Both the position numbers and the translations under genes were made by a program. From Cellulosimicrobium cellulans (lineage in GTDB: Bacteria; Actinomycetota; Actinomycetes; Actinomycetales; Cellulomonadaceae): DNA of 64,000 bases. Under the pieces are notes generated by a model. That model saw nothing but the letters and a program-made list of their open reading frames with translations, made no database searches and was not told the DNA's origin. The stretch is taken from NCBI RefSeq assembly GCF_016907755.1, contig NZ_JAFBCN010000001.1, positions 4,650,001-4,714,000 on the forward strand, written 5' to 3'. This document shows, piece after piece, positions 59,191-64,000 of this stretch. Each line of letters begins with the position of its first letter. Position 1 is the first letter of the stretch.

Positions 59191-60924
59191 TCAGGCCGGC
59201 GACCACTCCTGCGCCCGGGCGAACCGACGGCGGACCGCTTCCCCTCCGACGTCCTCGATCCAGGAGCGGTCGCCCACGACGACCAGGAGCGACCGTGCCC
59301 GGGAGAGCCCGGTGTAGAGCATCTCGCGCGCCCGTGCGACGTCGCGGACGCCGTTGACTGCGAGGACGACGACCGGACGCTCGAGGCCCTTGAACCCGAG
59401 CACGTGGCCGTAGAACACGTCGTCCTCGGCGAAGAACGCGTCCCAGTAGGCGGCGTGGCCGCCCGCCTCGACCTCGTTCACCTGCTGCGGATGCCGCCGT
59501 CCGGTCGCGAGCAGCGCGAGCTGCCCGCTCGCCCAGCCCTCGTCGAGCAGGGCCTCCACCGCGTCGTCCGCGGCACCGACGGCGTCGGTGGTGGGGACGT
59601 CGACGACCCGGACGGGCGGTCCCTCCATCCCGCGGGGCGTGATCCGCTCGGGCGAGAGCGCCCCGAACACCTGGGCGATCTGCTTCGTCGACCGCAGGTT
59701 CTCGTGCAGCGTCACGGGCACGAGCTCCAGCGGGACGCGGCCTTCCCGGGGAAAGACGCGCTGCGCGTCGTCCATGAAGACGTACAGGCCGCCGGAGTCC
59801 TGGTCGCGCAGGCAGCGCAGCAGCGACGGCCACCAGAGGTCGCCGAAGTCCTGCGCCTCGTCGACCACGACCGCGTCGAAGAGGTCGTCGGCACGGCGCG
59901 CGCCCGCGAGCGTCCCGAGCGCGAGGGGCAGCCGCCGCTCCCAGTAGTCCGGGTCGTCGTCGGCACCGGGTTCCGCACCCCAGGCCAGCGGCAGGTCGTG
60001 GAAGAGACCCACGTACGCAGGTCGATCGCGCGCCGGCCACTGCTCGACGACCCGCTCGAAGTACCGCCCGAGGCCACGCGAGTAGCACAGGAGCGCGACC
60101 CGCTCACCGGCCCGCGCGCGCCGTCGCGCCTGCTCGAGCGCGAGCCACGTCTTGCCGGAGCCCGCGCCGCCCACGACGCGCATCCGGCGCACCCCGGAGA
60201 GCGCGTCGAGCGTGCGGGACTGGTCGCGGGTCATCTGCTCGAGCCGCGTGTCGTGCTGCGCCGCGAGCGCCAGGTGCTCCGCCTGGCTGGGGAATCCCCC
60301 GGTGAGCGACTCGACGAGGTCGGGGACGTCGTCGAGGGCGAGCGGCGCATGCCCCTGGCCGTGGCGCTCGATCGCGTGCTTGACGCGCTCGGCCACGCCG
60401 AGCGGCCGCTCCAGGTCCGCGCGGTCGACGAGCATGTCTCGCGGCAGGTCGAGCGACGACCAGTCGGCCGGCACGTACCGGTGCGGCAGGGCGACGAGGT
60501 GCGCGGTGCGCGCCTCGCCGGCCCAGAGGCCGCGACGACGCAGCAGCGCCTGGAGCGCGTGCCGAGCGCCCTGCACCTGACGGACCGGCTCGATGCGGTG
60601 CCGGCGGTCGCCGCTGCCCTGGTACCACGCGCCCTCGTGCCGGTCGACGTACCCGCCCTTGACCTCGATCGCCGCGATCCCGACTCCCGGCCACGCGACG
60701 AGCACGTCGATCTCGTACTCGTGCTCGTCCTCCTGGAGGTGCAGGCCGTGGACGACGACCGCGTCGTCCGGCAGCTGCGCGACGAGCGCCTCCCAGACGG
60801 CACGCTCCGCGCCGCCGTCGTCCGGGAACGTCGGGTCGGGCGGGTACGCGTGCGGCATGCCCTGTTCGTACCGCACCAGCCCGACGACGTCACGGGTGCC
60901 GGCGGAACGGTGCGCCCCGGTCAT
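59191..60924 (-). CDS. NERD-domain UvrD/DEAD-like helicase-nuclease
   Basis: A 577-residue protein. The N-terminal NERD nuclease-related domain has HEYEIDVLVAWPGVGIAAIEVKGG, with the D...E-x-K arrangement of the restriction-nuclease fold (Asp73, Glu87, Lys89). The superfamily 1 helicase part has Walker A VVGGAGSGKTWLAL, Walker B AVVVDEAQDFGDLWWPSLL, TLHENLRSTKQIAQVF (motif IV) and EMLYTGLSRARSLLVVVGD (motif VI). ATG at 60924 overlaps the upstream stop (TGATG). A later ATG at 60858 (MPHAYPPDPTFPDD) is the alternative. Likely acts on foreign or damaged DNA. Confidence 0.9.
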   Translation of the reverse strand: MTGAHRSAGTRDVVGLVRYEQGMPHAYPPDPTFPDDGGAERAVWEALVAQLPDDAVVVHGLHLQEDEHEYEIDVLVAWPGVGIAAIEVKGGYVDRHEGAWYQGSGDRRHRIEPVRQVQGARHALQALLRRRGLWAGEARTAHLVALPHRYVPADWSSLDLPRDMLVDRADLERPLGVAERVKHAIERHGQGHAPLALDDVPDLVESLTGGFPSQAEHLALAAQHDTRLEQMTRDQSRTLDALSGVRRMRVVGGAGSGKTWLALEQARRRARAGERVALLCYSRGLGRYFERVVEQWPARDRPAYVGLFHDLPLAWGAEPGADDDPDYWERRLPLALGTLAGARRADDLFDAVVVDEAQDFGDLWWPSLLRCLRDQDSGGLYVFMDDAQRVFPREGRVPLELVPVTLHENLRSTKQIAQVFGALSPERITPRGMEGPPVRVVDVPTTDAVGAADDAVEALLDEGWASGQLALLATGRRHPQQVNEVEAGGHAAYWDAFFAEDDVFYGHVLGFKGLERPVVVLAVNGVRDVARAREMLYTGLSRARSLLVVVGDRSWIEDVGGEAVRRRFARAQEWSPA

Positions 60925-61523
60925 CAGATTTCACCCGCCGACGCCGACGCGACCACGCTTGCGGGATGCACGGCGCGCGCCCAGGCGCGGTAGGCCTCGC
61001 GACGAGCGTCGTCGTCGAAGGTGCCGTGCGCGACCCAGTCGTCGTGCCAGGCGAAGACGCGCTCGGGCAGCGAGCGCATCGCGTCCTCGACGATGCCGTC
61101 CTGCACCGCCCGCTGCCCCCAGTACGGGGCGCTCGGGTCGAGCCGCAGGACGGGGAGTCCCGCCGCGCGGGCCAGCCGCCAGCGCTCGGGGAACACGAGG
61201 GTGACGTAGGCGTCCATGCGCAGGTTCGCGGGGTCGTCCCGGTTGCGCGGCGCGAGGGACGGCACGCCCAGTGCCGTGCTGGTGCGGGAGTCGACGGCGA
61301 GGCAGTCGGTGCACACCGAGCGCTGCACCCGGAACATCCCGCGGGAGTACGAACGTCCCCGCAGGCACACGTGGCACAGCGTCAGCCCACCTTGGACGTC
61401 GCACGCGCGGGACGGCGTCGGGCGCGGCACGCCGGTGTGGACGGGGCACAGGAGCCGGGCGTCGGCGCCGACGAGGACGCGGCATGGGTCGTCGGTGCGG
61501 ACCTGGTGGGTGGTGATGAACAT
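60924..61523 (-). CDS. Cys-rich hypothetical protein upstream of NERD-helicase
   Basis: A 199-residue protein. The first ~90 residues contain probable zinc sites: LLCPVH, RACDVQ, LCHVCLRG and SVCTDCLAVD. The rest is helical with aromatic clusters (VFPERWRLARAAGLPVLRLDPSAPYWG; ERVFAWHDDWVAHGTFDDDARREAYRAWARAVHP). I do not recognise the family. Its stop overlaps the start of the NERD-helicase (TGATG), so they are translationally coupled and probably work together. ATG 61523 is the first start that keeps the coding character. Confidence 0.72.
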   Translation of the reverse strand: MFITTHQVRTDDPCRVLVGADARLLCPVHTGVPRPTPSRACDVQGGLTLCHVCLRGRSYSRGMFRVQRSVCTDCLAVDSRTSTALGVPSLAPRNRDDPANLRMDAYVTLVFPERWRLARAAGLPVLRLDPSAPYWGQRAVQDGIVEDAMRSLPERVFAWHDDWVAHGTFDDDARREAYRAWARAVHPASVVASASAGEI

Positions 61524-61791
61524 CGGTGCGGCCCTTCGGTCAGGGTCGACGTCCGGTCCGGCGCGCACGACGGCGCTGCCGAGGCGGACGACGGCCTCGC
61601 ACTTCCCTCGGCCGGTCGGCCGGGGGCCGGTCTTCCTCCTGGGGCACCGTGCGCGAGGGGCGCGGTTGCCGGACCAGCACGCGGAGGGCGTGTCGCTGGA
61701 CGCTCTTGACCTGGGCAGATGTTTACCCGACGCCACCCTCGCCGCGCAACCCGGCACGCGGTTGCCGCAAGCACCCGATCGGGCCGGTGCG

Positions 61792-62313
61792 TCACCGTGC
61801 CGCGAGCACCTCGCGCAGGAGCCGCACAGCCCGGGGTCCGACGCCGTGCAAGGCGAGGAGGTCCGCGTCGCCGAGCCGGTCGACGTCGGACAGCGTGACG
61901 ATGCCGGCACCGGCGAGCGCGCGCGTCGCCGGGCGACCGATCGCGGCGGGGAGGTCGCCGACGGAGCCCGGCTCGGCGGCGTCGGCCGCGACGAGGGTGT
62001 CCGCGAGCCGTCGCGGCGCGCGGGCGAGCCACGCGCGCCGCACCCAGTGGTTGGCCTGCTGGCCGTCGAGGTCGGCGAGGGGAACGCCCGCGCCGAGCAG
62101 GTGGTCACCCCGGGTCCACCTGCGCGCGGTCGGCTGCTCGGCGAGCAGGCGCGCGACGTCGTCGTCCCCCACACGGAGCTGCACGACGTCGTCCCGCGTC
62201 ACCACCGCGAACCGTCGCCCGCGCACCACGAAGGACACCGTCCCGGCGGTCGCGTCCTCCGCCGCCTCGGGCAGGGCGAGCGCGGCCGCGCGGACCTGGG
62301 CGAGCGTCGTCAT
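61792..62313 (-). CDS. MmcQ/YjbR family protein with C-terminal helix-hairpin-helix
   Basis: A 173-residue protein. Residues 1-110 are an MmcQ/YjbR CyaY-like DNA-binding domain: VRAAALALPEAAED, VSFVVRGRRFAVV, LLEAQP-like region and QQANHWVRRAWLARAPRRL. Residues ~125-173 carry a helix-hairpin-helix typical of DNA-binding proteins: LPAAIGRPATRALAGAGIVTLSDVDRL and LLALHGVGPRAVRLLREVL. The fusion suggests sequence-independent DNA binding. ATG 62313. The 268-bp stretch between this stop and the Cys-rich gene has no credible gene. Confidence 0.85.
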   Translation of the reverse strand: MTTLAQVRAAALALPEAAEDATAGTVSFVVRGRRFAVVTRDDVVQLRVGDDDVARLLAEQPTARRWTRGDHLLGAGVPLADLDGQQANHWVRRAWLARAPRRLADTLVAADAAEPGSVGDLPAAIGRPATRALAGAGIVTLSDVDRLGDADLLALHGVGPRAVRLLREVLAAR

Positions 62314-62359
62314 GCCGCCACCCTGCCACGGCCGCGCCCGAGCACGACGCTGCGCGCCG

Positions 62360-62416
62360 TCGAGCACGACATCCGCGTCGTTCTGAGCCCCATAACGACA
62401 GCAACGTCGTGTTCGG
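62360..62416 (+). repeat. 57-bp palindromic element (intergenic copy)
   Basis: TCGAGCACG ... GTCGTTCTGAGCCCCATAAC ... ending CGTGTTCGG. It is the ungapped partner (46 of 57 positions) of the copy inside the amidohydrolase gene and lies between the divergent MmcQ and membrane-protein genes. The two halves form an imperfect ~22-bp hairpin. Confidence 0.8.
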
Positions 62417-62447
62417 CGCAGGTCCCGGTGACCGGCAGACTGTGCCT

Positions 62448-63077
62448 GTGAGCAACCGCCGACCCCGTCCCCCGCACCGGGCCAGCATGGTGTGGACCGC
62501 GGTGCGCGGCGGGGTGCGCGGACGCGAGCGCCTGGCCCCGGTCGTCGACTACCTCGCCGTCCTGGTCATCCTGGTCGTGCTGTTCGGCGGGTCGGTGTGG
62601 TTCGTCGTGTGGCTGCTGCTCCAGGAGGAGGGGGTCGCGGCGGCCGTCTCGTGCTTCCTGGTCATCGGCTTCGGCGTCGGGCTGGTGGCGTACGTGCGCG
62701 GGCCGTCGAACCAGGCGGTCGTCCTGCGCCCGCACGAGATCGAGCTGCCCGTGGGGCCGGAGCCGGCACGCGTCGTCGTGCGGTGGGACGACGTCGCGGG
62801 GGTACGGGTGCTGGAGGGCGAGCGACGCCCGACGCTGCGGGTCGAGCTGCGCGACGGCGCGCGGGCCCGGCACGCCGAGGGCGAGGACCTGCTCCAGGTC
62901 CGCCCGGCGAACGGGCCGGACCCGGACACCGTGGACGTCGCGGACGCCGAGGCGGTCGCCCGCGTCCTGCGGCACCTGCTGGACCACCCCGAGGACCGCA
63001 CGCGCCTCGCGCAGCGCGGCGGCGTGGGCATCGTCCTCGCGTTCGCGCGCCCGGTCTACGGCGACCCGCCCGCCTGA
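62448..63077 (+). CDS. membrane protein, PH-like C-terminal domain, unknown function
   Basis: A 209-residue protein. Two hydrophobic segments (VVDYLAVLVILVVLFGGSVWFVVWLLL and AAVSCFLVIGFGVGLVAYV) form a membrane hairpin. The cytosolic ~130 residues begin with a PH-like pattern (VVLRPHEIELPVGPEPARVVVRWDDVAGVRVLEGERRPTLRVEL). The tail contains ADAEAVARVLRHLLDHPEDR, typical of a final helix. GTG at 62448 is chosen; GTG at 62442 is also possible. I do not recognise a named family. Confidence 0.75.
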   Translation: MSNRRPRPPHRASMVWTAVRGGVRGRERLAPVVDYLAVLVILVVLFGGSVWFVVWLLLQEEGVAAAVSCFLVIGFGVGLVAYVRGPSNQAVVLRPHEIELPVGPEPARVVVRWDDVAGVRVLEGERRPTLRVELRDGARARHAEGEDLLQVRPANGPDPDTVDVADAEAVARVLRHLLDHPEDRTRLAQRGGVGIVLAFARPVYGDPPA

Positions 63078-63127
63078 CCCGGGCGCCGAGGTCGGCCGCC
63101 ACCCGCCGAGAACGACCCTGCACGCGG

Positions 63128-63184
63128 TCGAGAACGACCCTGCTGTCGTGATCGCGCCCAGAACGACAGCAACCCCGTGTTCGG
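63128..63184 (+). repeat. 57-bp palindromic element (second intergenic copy)
   Basis: Same length and ends as the copies at 35128-35184 and 62360-62416 (TCGAGAACGAC ... AGAACGACAGCAACCCCG, ending TGTTCGG). It contains the inner palindrome GCTGTCGT / ACGACAGC. A partial extra GAGAACGACCCTGC lies just before it (about 63108-63121). Confidence 0.75.
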
Positions 63185-63188
63185 CGGC

Positions 63189-63234
63189 GGGGGTTGGGGG
63201 GCGGGGGGCGGGGGCCGGGGGCGGGGGGGTGGGG
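63189..63234 (+). repeat. G-rich tract, potential G-quadruplex
   Basis: About 46 bases that are nearly all G, with runs of four to seven G separated by one or two bases. It lies between the 57-bp element and the terminator and is template for C-runs on the other strand. Such tracts are prone to length errors. Confidence 0.7.
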
Positions 63235-63236
63235 CA

Positions 63237-63287
63237 CGACGACGGCCCGGGCCCGCACCTGGGGGGTGCGGGTCCGGGCCGTCGTCG
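63237..63287. terminator. Bidirectional terminator hairpin
   Basis: A 23-bp stem with one mismatch (63237-63259 with 63265-63287) and a 5-base loop between the converging membrane-protein and Ig-like protein genes. Confidence 0.8.
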
Positions 63288-63307
63288 ATCGGACTGGTTC
63301 TCGGTTG

Positions 63308-64000
63308 TCAGCGGCGGCCGATGTCGGACAGCTCGGCCGCGGCGATGACGAGCTCGCGCTCGGCGTCGTCCAGGACGCCGTCGAGGACGAGGTCCTCGGT
63401 CACGAGGCTCACGTGCTCGACGAACTCACGGTGCGTCGAGTACTCGTCGGTCTCGGCGACGTGGTCGTTCACGGTGCAGCCCGTGCCGTCGTCGTAGTTC
63501 TGGACGGTGCTGTCGTGGCCGTCGATGACGACGGTCGGACGGATGTCCGAGCCCACGCAGCGGTCACGGACGAGCTGCAGGACCGTGAAGGTCACCTCGC
63601 CGGTCGTGACGTTGCCGACGCCGTCGACCGCGCGGTAGCGGACCACGTGCTGGCCGTCGGCCGCGAACGCGACCGGGGCCGCGTAGCGCTGCCAGGCGCC
63701 GCCGTCGGCCTGGAACTCGATGCGGTCGACGCCCGACTCCTCGTCCACCGCGGTCAGCGTGACGCGGGCGCTGGCGACGAAGTCGCCGTCGCGGGTGCGG
63801 CTGCCGCTGACGCCCGCCGTGACGACGGGCCCGTCGGTGTCACCCGGCTCCTCGCCGCCGGCGATGACGAACGTCGCCGTCTGGAGGGCGGAGACGTTGC
63901 CCGCGACGTCCGTCGCGCGGTACGTGACGGTGTGCGCGCCCGGGGTCCGCACGGAGATCTGCTTCGCGTACGGGAGCCACTCGCCGCCGTCGACCTGGTA
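63308..64000 (-). CDS. secreted multidomain protein with Ig-like (OmpL47-type) repeats, C-terminal part
   Basis: The frame is open to the right edge, so the N-terminus is missing; about 230 residues are visible. Two Ig-like repeats show the same pattern: GAHTVTYRATDVAGNVSALQTATFVI and GQHVVRYRAVDGVGNVTTGEVTFTV, each ending a beta-sandwich (OmpL47/bacterial Ig type), with ESGVDRIEFQADGGAWQRY between them. The last ~90 residues (RCVGSDIRPTVVIDG, GTGCTVNDHVAETDEY, FVEHVSLVTEDLVLDGVLDDAERELV) match the usual C-terminal end of large actinobacterial secreted sugar-dehydrogenase/ThuA-like proteins. The catalytic part lies outside the window. Confidence 0.82.
   Translation of the reverse strand, partial: YQVDGGEWLPYAKQISVRTPGAHTVTYRATDVAGNVSALQTATFVIAGGEEPGDTDGPVVTAGVSGSRTRDGDFVASARVTLTAVDEESGVDRIEFQADGGAWQRYAAPVAFAADGQHVVRYRAVDGVGNVTTGEVTFTVLQLVRDRCVGSDIRPTVVIDGHDSTVQNYDDGTGCTVNDHVAETDEYSTHREFVEHVSLVTEDLVLDGVLDDAERELVIAAAELSDIGRR

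Noticed and set aside
61524-61791. Possible gene between the MmcQ and Cys-rich genes
   Set aside because: All frames give Arg/Pro/Ala-rich translations without motif or start signal; treated as non-coding.

Overview
The window is about 74 % GC, codes on both strands with short gaps, uses many GTG starts and chains genes with ATGA/GTGA overlaps. The gene content fits a high-GC Gram-positive actinomycete: lipoproteins, a Hsp20 with a possible HspR-type site, a PaaX-like regulator, a lactococcin-972-type bacteriocin, an Excalibur protein and multidomain secreted hydrolases. My best guess is the Promicromonosporaceae/Cellulomonadaceae group (Cellulosimicrobium-like). This is inferred from gene content, because no rRNA or other marker gene is present.

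Layout. 1-8.3 kb: housekeeping genes (histidine phosphatase, PH-domain membrane protein, MOSC protein, methyltransferase, amino-acid permease, APH-type kinase) with a WXG-type/calpain cysteine protease and a small partner at 3.4-4.8 kb. 8.4-12.1 kb: a lactococcin-972-like bacteriocin followed by a lipoprotein, a peptidoglycan-binding-like membrane protein and an ABC exporter. 12.1-15.8 kb: acyl-CoA ligase behind a perfect operator palindrome, an unusual 21-bp repeat locus, and a type II NADH dehydrogenase. 15.9-29.8 kb: lipoproteins, a secreted M28 peptidase, an exonuclease-BRCT protein, a beta-helix protein with a chitin-binding-like module, Hsp20, a lipoprotein/OmpA pair sharing a domain, an Excalibur protein, and an ADP-ribosylglycohydrolase fused to a zinc ribbon. 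29.9-32.1 kb: secreted purple-acid-phosphatase-like enzyme. 32.2-36.7 kb: tryptophan-to-anthranilate operon (tryptophan 2,3-dioxygenase, amidohydrolase, kynureninase, PaaX-like regulator, NTF2-like protein). 36.7-39.1 kb: phosphatase, RNase Z, RibD-type reductase. 39.2-43.4 kb: Ugp-like ABC importer with a glycerophosphodiesterase and no ATPase. 43.7-52.6 kb: two secreted proteins, a GH43 enzyme with two carbohydrate-binding modules, a DUF4352 protein, a two-component system and a flavin monooxygenase. 52.7-62.3 kb: an accessory, defence-like stretch (DUF726 hydrolase, nuclease-like protein, frameshifted VWA protein, DUF6308-like protein overlapping a macro-like/SIR2 fusion, NERD-helicase with a Cys-rich partner, MmcQ-HhH fusion). 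62.4 kb to the end: a membrane protein and a truncated Ig-like secreted protein.

Three cross-cutting themes stand out. (i) The M28 peptidase, the phosphatase and the GH43 enzyme carry the same ~85-residue C-terminal module bounded by two cysteines. (ii) Several families of short palindromic repeats lie between genes; one 57-bp family has also entered the amidohydrolase gene in frame, and a second palindrome sits near that gene's 3' end. (iii) The DUF6308-like gene overlapping the macro-like/SIR2 gene is the best candidate for an undescribed NAD-linked defence module; the bacteriocin cluster and the calpain pair are the other conflict-related loci.
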